Source: DATAEG01 sp051001975
GTDB lineage: Bacteria; Actinomycetota; Actinomycetes; Mycobacteriales; Jatrophihabitantaceae
Reading direction: 5' to 3'
Length of the DNA: 30,718 nt
Assembly (NCBI GenBank): GCA_051001975.1
Contig: JBPCMU010000099.1
Span: forward strand, 1 to 30,718
Part shown: one piece after another, positions 7,500-13,955 of the stretch
Layout: each line of letters begins with the position of its first letter
Position numbering within the stretch: position 1 is the first letter of the stretch
Position numbers and translations under genes: made by a program
The notes under the pieces: generated by a model
What the model saw: only the letters and a program-made list of their open reading frames with translations
The model's database searches: none
Told to the model about the DNA's origin: nothing

Positions 7500-8528
7500 G
7501 TGAGTAGTCCGCCGCAGCGACGGCTTTCCGGCCGTCCGCCCGGCGGGATGGGGACCCGACCACGCCCGCCCGAGGCACGGTTGGCCGCCGATACTCGCCC
7601 CGGTCCGCCCGCTGCGCCTCCCGGCGGTGCTTATGCGCCTCCCGGCGGTGGCTCCGGCCGTCCCCCATCCGGTGGTTGGCGCGACACTCTGCGAGCGTTC
7701 GTCCGCAAGCACGGCTGGCGGGCGTACGCGTTGCCGATCCTCGTCGTGGTCACCGTGATCGCCCTGGTGACGACCGGTTCGTCGCATCACACCGCCGCCA
7801 CCAAGCACCGGCAGTCGAGCGACACCGCACCACGCAACACCACGCCGGACGCGCCATCGAGCACCAGCGTGAAGGTCGACCCCGGCAACAACGCCGAAGC
7901 GCTGCCCGGCGACGCGCTGCCGCCCGGCCCGGCGTACACGCAGCGCGGGAAGGGCACCTTCCACATCTTGAAGGGCACCTCGCCGAAGGTGGGCAAGGGC
8001 CAACTCATCACCTATGCGATCGAGATCGAGGACGGCATCACCGACGCCGAAGTCGGCCAGTTCGCGAGTTCGGTGGTGTCCACACTCTCCGACCCACGGA
8101 GTTGGACCTCGGCCGGCACCGTGGCGCTGCAGCGCGTCGACTCCGCGAACGCCGACGTCCGGGTCGCGCTCACCTCGGCGATGACCATCCGGCAGATCTG
8201 CGGCTACGACCAGAAGATCGAGACGTCCTGCCGCGACGAGTGGCAAGGCGTCAACCTCGTCGCGTTGAACGTCGCCCGATGGGTGCGCGGCGACGTCCAG
8301 TTCGGTCAGGACCTGGCCACCTACCGGCTCTACATGGTCAACCACGAGTTCGGTCACTCACTCGGGCACAACCACAGCTTCACCTGCCTGCCCAACGGCA
8401 TGGCCCCGGTGATGATGCAGCAGACCATCACGCTCAAGGAGGACCAGGGCAAGGGCAAGAAGGTCTGCATGCCCAACGCCTGGCCCTACCCGCCCGGCGT
8501 CGCCAAGAAGTCCGCGGTCACGACCTAA
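7500..8528 (+). CDS. DUF3152 membrane-anchored zinc-peptidase-like protein
   Basis: This 342-residue protein has a Pro/Gly-rich cytoplasmic N-terminus (1-60), one transmembrane helix at about 75-92 (AYALPILVVVTVIALV), a Thr/Ser-rich linker and a conserved extracellular DUF3152 domain. That domain contains HEFGHSLGH (H282, E283, H286, H290), an exact HExxHxxGH zinc-metallopeptidase motif. Cys in IRQICGYD, ETSCRDEW, FTCLPN and KVCMPN could form two disulfides. It is probably a surface protease in an inside-out orientation, but no substrate is known. The GTG at 7500 is chosen because the TTG at 7482 lacks support; neither has a strong ribosome site. It precedes moeZ in the same order as in mycobacteria. 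Confidence 0.88.
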   Translation: MSSPPQRRLSGRPPGGMGTRPRPPEARLAADTRPGPPAAPPGGAYAPPGGGSGRPPSGGWRDTLRAFVRKHGWRAYALPILVVVTVIALVTTGSSHHTAATKHRQSSDTAPRNTTPDAPSSTSVKVDPGNNAEALPGDALPPGPAYTQRGKGTFHILKGTSPKVGKGQLITYAIEIEDGITDAEVGQFASSVVSTLSDPRSWTSAGTVALQRVDSANADVRVALTSAMTIRQICGYDQKIETSCRDEWQGVNLVALNVARWVRGDVQFGQDLATYRLYMVNHEFGHSLGHNHSFTCLPNGMAPVMMQQTITLKEDQGKGKKVCMPNAWPYPPGVAKKSAVTT

Positions 8529-8530
8529 TT

Positions 8531-8662
8531 GATCGCTGTCGGTTCCTCGCGGACCCCTCGCTTCGCATCCCGGCCCGCTCTGAACCGAACCCCTCGCTTC
8601 GCTCGGCCGCAAGCTCGCTCCGCTCGCGCGGGCGATCGGCTCTTCGCGCAAGCGCTCATCGC
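8531..8662. repeat. Dispersed repeat, copy B
   Basis: Homologous to 5257-5390 over about 132 bp. It starts three bases after the DUF3152 stop codon. An internal ACCCCTCGCTTCGC-type block occurs twice. It occupies the first part of the 469-bp gene-free stretch before moeZ. Confidence 0.8.
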
Positions 8663-8762
8663 GTTGGTGGGCCGGCAGCGTCACCGTGCTTCTGCTCGCT
8701 GACCGGTTGCTGTTCCTCGTCGTTGTCGGGTAACCGGACGCTCAGGGCAGGCCCGGCCCGGT

Positions 8763-8839
8763 TGTCGGAAAATCGCCGCATCCGACCGGTCCGGGCCATA
8801 TTCGGCGCCGCAACGCGCGACTGCGGCAATATTCCGACA
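8763..8839. repeat. Imperfect 18-bp inverted repeat upstream of moeZ
   Basis: TGTCGGAAAATCGCCGCA (8763-8780) is repeated as its reverse complement at 8822-8839 with 16 of 18 positions matching. The 41-bp interval holds a GGCGCC palindrome and an AT-rich ATATT. It may be a regulatory dyad or a remnant of a small mobile element. The rest of the gap (8663-8762 and 8840-8997) shows only the moeZ ribosome site. Confidence 0.55.
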
Positions 8840-8997
8840 GAATCGCACGCCAAGATCAACAACCAGCAGCTCTGGGCGGCGAATCCCCGCAAGCTGCGCG
8901 GGCTGTCGAACGCGGGTGAATAGACTTCGGGAATGCCGTGCAGCGTCGCCGGCGTTGTGGCTGAACACTCCTGTTGGTCCGTTGGAAGGACGTCCTT

Positions 8998-10158
8998 GTG
9001 AGCCTGCCGCCGCTCGTCGAACCTGCCGAGTCGCTGTCCGTCGAGGAAGTGCGCCGCTACAGCCGCCACCTCATCATCCCGGACGTGGCGATGGCCGGGC
9101 AGAAGCGACTCAAGAACGCGAAGGTGCTTGTGGTGGGCGCCGGTGGCCTTGGTTCGCCGGCTCTGCTGTACCTCGCCGCCGCCGGTGTCGGAACGCTGGG
9201 CGTGATCGACTTCGACGTTGTTGACGAGTCCAACCTGCAGCGCCAGATCATCCACGGGCAGAGCGACATCGGCCGGCCGAAGGCTGAGTCGGCGCGCGAC
9301 TCGGTGCGTGAGATCAACCCGCTGATCACTGTGAACGTGCACAACGAGCAACTGACCAACGACAACGTGCTCGACATCTTCGGCCAGTACGACCTCATCC
9401 TCGACGGCACAGACAACTTCGCCACGCGCTACCTGGTCAACGACGCGTGCGTGCTGCTCGGCAAGCCCTATGTATGGGGTTCGATCTACCGCTTCGACGG
9501 CCAGGTCAGCGTCTTCTGGGACGAGCACGGCCCGAACTATCGCGACCTCTACCCCGACCCGCCGCCGCCCGGCATGGTGCCGTCCTGTGCAGAGGGCGGC
9601 GTGCTTGGCGTGCTGTGTGCCGCGATCGGTTCGGTCATGGTCAACGAGGCGATCAAACTCATCACCGGAATCGGCGACACGCTGGTCGGCCGGCTGCTTG
9701 TCTTCGATGCGTTGGAGATGACGTGGCGTGAGGTAAAGATCCGCAAGGACCCGAACACGGTCCCGATCACCGAGCTCATAGACTACGACGAGTTCTGCGG
9801 CGTCGTCTCCGACGAAGCGGTTGAGGCCGCCGCCGGATCCACGATCACCGCGCAGGAACTCAAAGACCTCATCGACGCGGAGAAGCCCATTGCGCTGATC
9901 GACGTGCGGGAGCCGGCCGAGTGGGAGATCGTCAAGATCCCGGGCGCCACCCTCGTCCCCAAGGACGAGATCCTGCGTGGCGATGCCCTGCCGACCCTGC
10001 CGCAGGACAAGCAGATCGTCCTGTACTGCAAGAGCGGAGTGCGTTCTGCGGAGTGCCTGGCCGCAGTCAAAGGGGCTGGCTTCAAGGACGCTGTGCACGT
10101 GCAGGGCGGGGTCGTCGCCTGGGTGAATCAGGTCGATCCCAGCCTGCCGTCGTACTGA
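8998..10158 (+). CDS. moeZ: MoeZ, adenylyltransferase/sulfurtransferase
   Basis: This 386-residue protein has two domains. Residues about 15-260 are an E1-like/MoeB domain with the ATP site GAGGLGS (47-53), DFDVVDESNLQRQ, the Lys in RPKAESA, and DGTDNFATRYL. Residues about 285-386 are a rhodanese domain with the active Cys in CKSGVRS (C344). MoeZ adenylates the C-terminal Gly-Gly of small ubiquitin-like sulfur carriers (MoaD, CysO, ThiS-like) and converts them to thiocarboxylates for molybdopterin, cysteine and thioamide synthesis. The paired CxxC zinc motifs of E. coli MoeB are not present. The GTG at 8998 has a clear ribosome site (GGAAGG, eight bases upstream), so it is preferred over the longer frame beginning at 8974. 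Confidence 0.95.
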   Translation: MSLPPLVEPAESLSVEEVRRYSRHLIIPDVAMAGQKRLKNAKVLVVGAGGLGSPALLYLAAAGVGTLGVIDFDVVDESNLQRQIIHGQSDIGRPKAESARDSVREINPLITVNVHNEQLTNDNVLDIFGQYDLILDGTDNFATRYLVNDACVLLGKPYVWGSIYRFDGQVSVFWDEHGPNYRDLYPDPPPPGMVPSCAEGGVLGVLCAAIGSVMVNEAIKLITGIGDTLVGRLLVFDALEMTWREVKIRKDPNTVPITELIDYDEFCGVVSDEAVEAAAGSTITAQELKDLIDAEKPIALIDVREPAEWEIVKIPGATLVPKDEILRGDALPTLPQDKQIVLYCKSGVRSAECLAAVKGAGFKDAVHVQGGVVAWVNQVDPSLPSY

Positions 10159-10169
10159 TCTGCTGACAG

Positions 10170-11171
10170 CTACCGCAGGTCGGCCGCGATCCGGCTGACC
10201 ACTTCGGCGGCGGGTTCCGCGCGGGCCTGTCGCCAGCCGGTGCCGGCCCAGAAGTTCGGCACGTCCGCATCCCCGGCCGCGGTGGCCGCAACGCGCAGCG
10301 GCCGGGTCAGGTGATGGATCTCCGGGTACGCCTGCGGGGCGAAGGGTGAGTACTCCCGCGCGAACCGGTTGACCAACCCGCGTGCGTACCGGCCGCTGAA
10401 GGCTCGGGTGATCGTCGTCTCGGAGGAGTCGGCGAGCGCGCTGCGATACACCGGCGAAGTGCCGGCCTCCGGGCAGAGTAGGAACGCGGTTCCGAGTTGC
10501 GCGGCGAAGGCGCCCGCGTCGAGCGCGGCCTGTACATCGGCGCCGGTCATCAGCCCACCGCTGGCCACGACGGGTAGCTTGCTCGCGGCGCGGACCTCGC
10601 GGACCAGATCGAGCATCGAGGTTTCGTTGCGAGCCAGATCCAGGAAGCTCCCCTGATGGCCGCCGGCCTCGATGCCCTGCGCGACTACCGCGTCGGCGCC
10701 GGCCGCTGTGGCCTGCTCGGCTTCGGCAACGGACGTCACCGTCACCGCAACCTCGACGCCCGCGGCCCGCAGCGCGTCGACCTCCGCGCTCGTCGGACAG
10801 CCGAACGTGAAGCTGAGCAGCGCCACCCGTTCGGCGGCGGCGAGGGCGAGTTTGTCGTGGTACTCGTCGTCGTCCCAGATCGGCCGGCCCAACGCCGCTC
10901 CCAGTCGGAGCGCTTCGGGTTCCAGGCGGCGCGCGTAGTCGGCGATCTCCGACTCGTCTCCCGGTGCGGACGGGGCGAACACGTTGACGCCGAACGGTGC
11001 TGCGGTGAGCTCGCGGGTGCGCCGGATCCGCGCGGACAGGTCGTCGGCCGACAGGTAGCCGCCGGCGACGAACCCCAGGCCACCGGCGCCGGTCACCGCC
11101 GCGGCGAGTTCTGGTGTGGACGGTCCGCCGGCCATCGGGGCCTGCACGATCGGGACGTCAATGGCGATCAC
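10170..11171 (-). CDS. Nitronate monooxygenase / 2-nitropropane dioxygenase-like flavoprotein
   Basis: This 333-residue TIM-barrel FMN protein begins IAIDVPIVQAPMAGG, the usual first strand. GAGGLGFVAGGY, PFGVNVFAP, FTFGCPTSAEVDALRAAGVEV, DAVVAQGIEAGGHQGSF (containing the conserved GxEAGGH) and LPVVASGGLMTGADVQAALDAGAFAAQLGTAFL (phosphate-binding) follow. The family oxidises alkyl nitronates, protecting cells from these metabolic poisons. Related enzymes include enoyl reductases, but GxEAGGH favours NMO. The GTG at 11171 places the first residues right before the barrel, so it is chosen over 11234, whose extra 21 codons reach into a repeat. It converges with moeZ, with only 11 bp between the stops. 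Confidence 0.9.
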   Translation of the reverse strand: MIAIDVPIVQAPMAGGPSTPELAAAVTGAGGLGFVAGGYLSADDLSARIRRTRELTAAPFGVNVFAPSAPGDESEIADYARRLEPEALRLGAALGRPIWDDDEYHDKLALAAAERVALLSFTFGCPTSAEVDALRAAGVEVAVTVTSVAEAEQATAAGADAVVAQGIEAGGHQGSFLDLARNETSMLDLVREVRAASKLPVVASGGLMTGADVQAALDAGAFAAQLGTAFLLCPEAGTSPVYRSALADSSETTITRAFSGRYARGLVNRFAREYSPFAPQAYPEIHHLTRPLRVAATAAGDADVPNFWAGTGWRQARAEPAAEVVSRIAADLR

Positions 11172-11204
11172 CCGACCAGTGTGCCGCCAGCTCGACACCG
11201 GAAC

Positions 11205-11252
11205 CTGATATTCAGCGCGCGTCGGGGCGTACATCGAGTATCAAGATCGGCG
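11205..11252. repeat. Hairpin repeat, left copy flanking the DUF559 gene
   Basis: This 48-bp block has outer arms CTGATATTC (11205-11213) and GAGTATCAA (11236-11244), and matches 12041-12088 at roughly three-quarters of positions with no gap. The arm spacing is identical in both copies. The left arm is mutated relative to the right copy but can still pair. Confidence 0.75.
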
Positions 11253-11317
11253 CCGGGTTGTGCACAGGCATCGCTTGCCGGCGCGCCCCGGCCTGGCGAT
11301 CGGCCACCCTGGTCACG

Positions 11318-12044
11318 GTGCTCACCCGTGCGGCGGCATCCACCGCAGCCTTCGGGTCCGAGGTCTACTCGCGCACTCAGCTGGACGAGCTCGGCTGCAC
11401 CAGATCCATGCTGGCCGCTCAGCTTGCCGCGAGCCGCGAGCCGCTGGCAGCGGGTTGGGCTGGCGATCGTCACGCACAACGGCCCGTTGAGCAGGCGCCA
11501 GGCTTGGCGAGTCGCTGTCGTCAACCACGATCCTCGCGCCGTGCTGGCGTCGTTCAGCGCGGCTGAGGCGCTGGGATTGACCGGATTGGCGCCCGCCGCC
11601 GGCGTGCAGCAGCGGCTGACCACACCCGACCGGCTGCGGGCCGCCTTGGCTGCCGCACCGCGAAGCCGTCATCGAGCGGCGTTGCTGGCTGCGGTCTCCG
11701 ACCTCCAGATGGGCGCGGATGCGCTGAGCGAGATCGACCTCGTCCGGCAGTGCCGACGCGCCGGCCCGCCGGCACCCACGCAGCAGGCGATCCGGGTCGA
11801 GGCGAGTGGTCGGCACCACTACCTGGACGCGGAATGGGTGCGCGCCGACGGCCGCCGGGTGGTCGTGGAAGTAGACGGCGCGCTACATCTGGCACCCCGG
11901 AGATGGTTCGACGATCAGCTGCGCCAGAACGAGATCGCGCTCGGTGGGGCGTTGGTGCTGCGGTTCCCGAGCCCGGTGGTGCGTGATGAACCCCAGCTCG
12001 TCGTCGCTCAACTCCGTCGCGCGCTCGGTCTGCCGCGATCTTGA
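11318..12044 (+). pseudogene. DUF559 (Vsr-like nuclease) gene with AbiEi-like N-terminus, frameshifted
   Basis: Two frames together encode one protein. The first, from a GTG at 11318, reads VLTRAAASTAAF, SEVYSRTQLDELGCTRSMLAAQLAASR, a winged-helix start like AbiEi antitoxin domains. The second continues SRWQRVGLAIVTHNGPLSRRQ, then the C-terminal DUF559 domain with YLDAEWVR, RRVVVEVDGALHL, FDDQLRQNEIAL and ALVLRFPSPVV, the PD-(D/E)xK/very-short-patch-repair nuclease pattern. The frames are joined exactly if one copy of a 7-bp tandem duplication (GCGAGCC, 11429-11442) is removed, so a recent slippage broke the gene. The segment between EALGLTG and GVQQRLTTPDRL also seems short for the family, suggesting an internal deletion. 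The stop codon lies inside the right-hand hairpin repeat. Whether the full-length relatives are toxins, antitoxins or mobile-element nucleases is not known to me. Confidence 0.8.
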
Positions 12045-12088
12045 TACTCACTTCACGTCATGGCGTGCAGCGAGTATCAACATCGGCG
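12041..12088. repeat. Hairpin repeat, right copy flanking the DUF559 gene
   Basis: Perfect outer arms TTGATACTC (12041-12049) and GAGTATCAA (12072-12080) enclose inner arms CACG (12054-12057) and CGTG (12064-12067) around a TCATGG loop, with four unpaired bases on each side. The outer stem extends to about 14 bp with one mismatch (CGATC/CATCG side). The DUF559 stop codon (12042-12044) is part of the left arm. The ATL gene starts 20 bp downstream. Confidence 0.8.
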
Positions 12089-12107
12089 GAGATAGGGTCG
12101 GCCGACG

Positions 12108-12443
12108 ATGACCGACTACCCGATCACCGGCACCCACCGCACCGGCACGTTCGACGACGCGGTGCTGGCGGCGGTCGCGCACATCCCGCGCGGTCGGGTG
12201 ATGAGCTATGGCGACGTTGCCGAGTTCATCGGTAGTTCGGCGCCGCGCGCGGTGGGCCGGGTGCTCGCCGCCTCCGGTGGCGAATGGGACGGCAAGCCGG
12301 TGCCGTGGCATCGGGTACTCACCGCGAGCGGGCGATGCGCGCATCATCTCGAGGACGAGCAACTACAACGCCTGCGCGCCGAAGGCGTCAGCGTCACCGA
12401 CGGCCGGATCTCGATGCGCCGCTACCGCTGGGACGGCCGCTGA
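12108..12443 (+). CDS. Alkyltransferase-like protein (ATL)
   Basis: The 111-residue protein is a DNA-binding domain of the O6-alkylguanine-DNA alkyltransferase family, with FDDAVLAAVAHIPRGRVMSYGDVAEFIG, the Arg-finger-like SAPRAVGRVLAA and PVPWHRVLTASGR. The active-site PCHR cysteine of true methyltransferases is Trp here, the defining feature of ATL proteins. ATLs cannot transfer alkyl groups; they flip and bind O6-alkylguanine and channel it to nucleotide-excision repair. The size is normal for the family. It lies directly downstream of the right hairpin repeat and a few genes from adnAB, as in mycobacteria. It converges with the DUF5302 gene 12 bp away. Confidence 0.93.
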   Translation: MTDYPITGTHRTGTFDDAVLAAVAHIPRGRVMSYGDVAEFIGSSAPRAVGRVLAASGGEWDGKPVPWHRVLTASGRCAHHLEDEQLQRLRAEGVSVTDGRISMRRYRWDGR

Positions 12444-12455
12444 CGCAGCAGCGCC

Positions 12456-12641
12456 TCAGCCGCCGGACTTGCGGCGGAACTGGCGCTTGGTCTTGTCGTT
12501 CTGGGCCGGCCCGGCGCCGTGCTGGTCGAGGTGCTCCTCGGTGTGATGCGACGACTTCTTCTTGCGCTCCAGCGCGGCACGGAAGTTCTTGTGCAGGTCG
12601 TCCTGCTCGGGCTGATCCGGTTCGGTCGAGTCGGCTGGCAC
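12456..12641 (-). CDS. DUF5302 family small basic protein
   Basis: This 61-residue hydrophilic protein has the DUF5302 layout: an acidic start (STEPDQPEQDD), a helix LHKNFRAALERKKK, a His/Gly-rich middle and the conserved basic ending FRRKSGG. It is an actinobacterial family of unknown role, probably intrinsically disordered apart from the helix. The GTG start has a strong ribosome site (GGAGG, six to seven bases upstream). It is divergent from the truncated haemoglobin gene, with 168 bp between them. No function can be assigned. Confidence 0.85.
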   Translation of the reverse strand: MPADSTEPDQPEQDDLHKNFRAALERKKKSSHHTEEHLDQHGAGPAQNDKTKRQFRRKSGG

Positions 12642-12797
12642 CGGGTACCTCCGGGTCGTGGTGCGGACGGACGGGACGTGCTGCCCTGATCATGTCATCG
12701 CCGGGCAAGTGTGTTGGACGCAGCGGCCTCTGCCCGCAGCCCGGAAGGCTGCGAGCACCGGCGTCACGTCGGCCCAACCTCGGTGGCATTACATGAT

Positions 12798-12811
12798 TAC
12801 GATGACGTCAT
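12798..12811 (+). promoter_or_regulatory. -10 element and palindrome at the globin start
   Basis: TACGAT (12798-12803) is a -10-like hexamer placed so that transcription should begin on the A of the ATG at 12810. There is no ribosome site, which suggests a leaderless mRNA. A 10-bp palindrome, ATGACGTCAT (12802-12811), overlaps both the -10 and the start codon and could be a repressor site. No good -35 is seen. Confidence 0.45.
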
Positions 12812-13280
12812 GATAGATGCCGAGACTCCCAGCCTCTTCGACTGGGCCGGAGCCCGACCGGCGTTGGAGCGGTTCATCAACGCCTTCTACGACCGACTGG
12901 AGCAAGACGAGCTGCTGTCGCCGCTGTTCCCCGGCGGGGTCACCGAAGCGCACCGCGAGCACGTGACGACCTGGTGGTGCGAGGTGTTCGGCGGGCCGAC
13001 CGACTACACCGAACGCCTCGGCGGGTACGAGCGGATGCTCGCCCACCACCGCGGGCTGAACATCACTGCCGAGCAGCGGTTCCGGTTCGCGTCGCTGATG
13101 AGCCGCGCGGCCGACGACGCCGGGCTGCCCGACGACCCGGAGTTCCGAGCGGCGTTCGTCGGATATGTCGAGTGGGGCACCCGGTTGGCAGTGCACAACT
13201 CGCAGGACGACGCCGACGTAGTCGCGCAGGCGCCCGTCCCGCAGTGGGGTTGGGGAGTCGCGCCGCCGTATCAGCCGTAG
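12810..13280 (+). CDS. Truncated haemoglobin
   Basis: This 156-residue protein has a 2-on-2 globin fold: FYDRLEQDELLSPLF with F26/Y27 at the B9/B10 positions, EAHREHVTTWWCEVFGGP, and GGYERMLAHHRGLNI with H80 as the likely proximal haem ligand. FASLMSRAADDAG and YVEWGTRLAVHNSQ follow; the EWGTRLAVxNSQ ending is typical of actinobacterial truncated globins. Such proteins bind O2 or NO and may act in NO detoxification or oxygen handling. The start is the ATG at 12810, because the in-frame upstream stretch from 12711 has no protein-like character and a -10 lies just before 12810. It converges with the RNHCP gene 6 bp away. Confidence 0.9.
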   Translation: MIDAETPSLFDWAGARPALERFINAFYDRLEQDELLSPLFPGGVTEAHREHVTTWWCEVFGGPTDYTERLGGYERMLAHHRGLNITAEQRFRFASLMSRAADDAGLPDDPEFRAAFVGYVEWGTRLAVHNSQDDADVVAQAPVPQWGWGVAPPYQP

Positions 13281-13286
13281 GCAGCC

Positions 13287-13637
13287 TCAGCTCCGGGCCA
13301 CGTCCATGCGCTGATATGGAAACGGGGGCATCGTCAGCGGGATCGCGGCGATCTGCATGAGCAGCAGCTGATTGTCGTCGCCGGCCGTGCGGTTCAGCCG
13401 CGATCGGCCGCAGTCCAGACAGCGATGGATGAGCACCCACCGGCCTTCGCCGCGGACGGTGACCGCGATGGGTTCCATGCCGCCCGGGCATCGCGAGTCG
13501 CGATCACCGGGTGCGTTGCGGTCGAGATGCCTGGACCAGAGACAGGCGGGGCAATGGTTGCGGTGCGAGGTACCGGGCGCGTCTAGTGAGACGGCTACGC
13601 CGCAGTGGCCGCAGGTGAACGATCGTGCGTAAGACAA
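13287..13637 (-). CDS. RNHCP zinc-ribbon protein
   Basis: The protein (about 116 residues) has three Cys pairs or clusters: FTCGHCG, HRNHCPACLWSRHLD (the RNHCP signature) and HRCLDCGRSRLNR, with RCPGGMEPIAV between. The pattern fits an RNHCP-domain protein that binds zinc. The function is unknown. No ATG or GTG exists in this frame near the domain; the TTG at 13637 has a ribosome-site-like GAAAGG nine bases upstream and is my choice. A strong ribosome site and ATG lie further upstream at 13681 but in another frame, whose 28-codon ORF overlaps this gene's start. Either this is a leader peptide that controls translation, or a frameshift separates the true start from the body of the gene. Confidence 0.8.
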   Translation of the reverse strand: MSYARSFTCGHCGVAVSLDAPGTSHRNHCPACLWSRHLDRNAPGDRDSRCPGGMEPIAVTVRGEGRWVLIHRCLDCGRSRLNRTAGDDNQLLLMQIAAIPLTMPPFPYQRMDVARS

Positions 13638-13681
13638 ATCGGTGAACCTTTCGGAGCGGGGTGAGTTGGCTGGATGAACAT
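13595..13681 (-). CDS. Possible leader peptide overlapping the RNHCP gene
   Basis: This 28-codon ORF (MFIQPTHPAPKGSPICLTHD...) has the best ribosome site in the area, AAAGGAG six bases before its ATG. It ends 42 bases inside the RNHCP gene in a different frame. It could couple translation to the TTG start or mark a frameshifted true N-terminus. Confidence 0.4.
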   Translation of the reverse strand: MFIQPTHPAPKGSPICLTHDRSPAATAA

Positions 13682-13827
13682 GAGGCGCTCCTTTCGGTTC
13701 AGTGGGCCGGCAGTCGATGCCGCGGGCCGAGCCAGTAGATCCCTGTCCGGACGGCGTCGCAATGCAATTACAGCGGCCACCGGTCGGTGCCGGGCGAAAC
13801 TGTCGCCGCGGTGTGATGGGATTGGCC

Positions 13828-13955
13828 GATCGTGAGTGAGCATCGCAGCGAGCCCCAGCGAGCGAGGAGCGGAGCGAATAGACAGATCGTGAGTGAGCAT
13901 CGCAGCGAGCCCCAACGAGCGAGGAGCGGAGCGAGTAGACAGATCGTGAGTGAGC
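13828..13955. repeat. 57-bp tandem repeat over the adnA start
   Basis: Two full 57-bp units (13828-13884, 13885-13941; two differences) and a 14-bp partial third (13942-13955) lie head to tail. Each begins GATCGTGAGTGAGC, so three in-frame GTG codons (13832, 13889, 13946) occur exactly 57 bp apart. The unit also contains CGAGGAGCGGAGCGA, a ribosome-site-like purine block. Confidence 0.9.

Noticed and set aside
8656..10098. Long minus-strand open frame across moeZ and the upstream gap
   Set aside because: It is antisense to moeZ. Its unique part (8656-8799) would encode 47 residues but has no ribosome site and no recognisable features.
11172..11234. Longer start for nitronate monooxygenase
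   Set aside because: The 21 extra codons lie before the barrel's first strand and run into the hairpin repeat. The GTG at 11171 fits the family start.
10656..11317. Plus-strand open frame extending upstream of the DUF559 gene
   Set aside because: It is a shadow of the nitronate monooxygenase gene; only the part after about 11440 in this frame is real coding sequence.
13828..13955. CRISPR-like array
   Set aside because: The units are directly adjacent with no variable spacers, and no cas genes are present.
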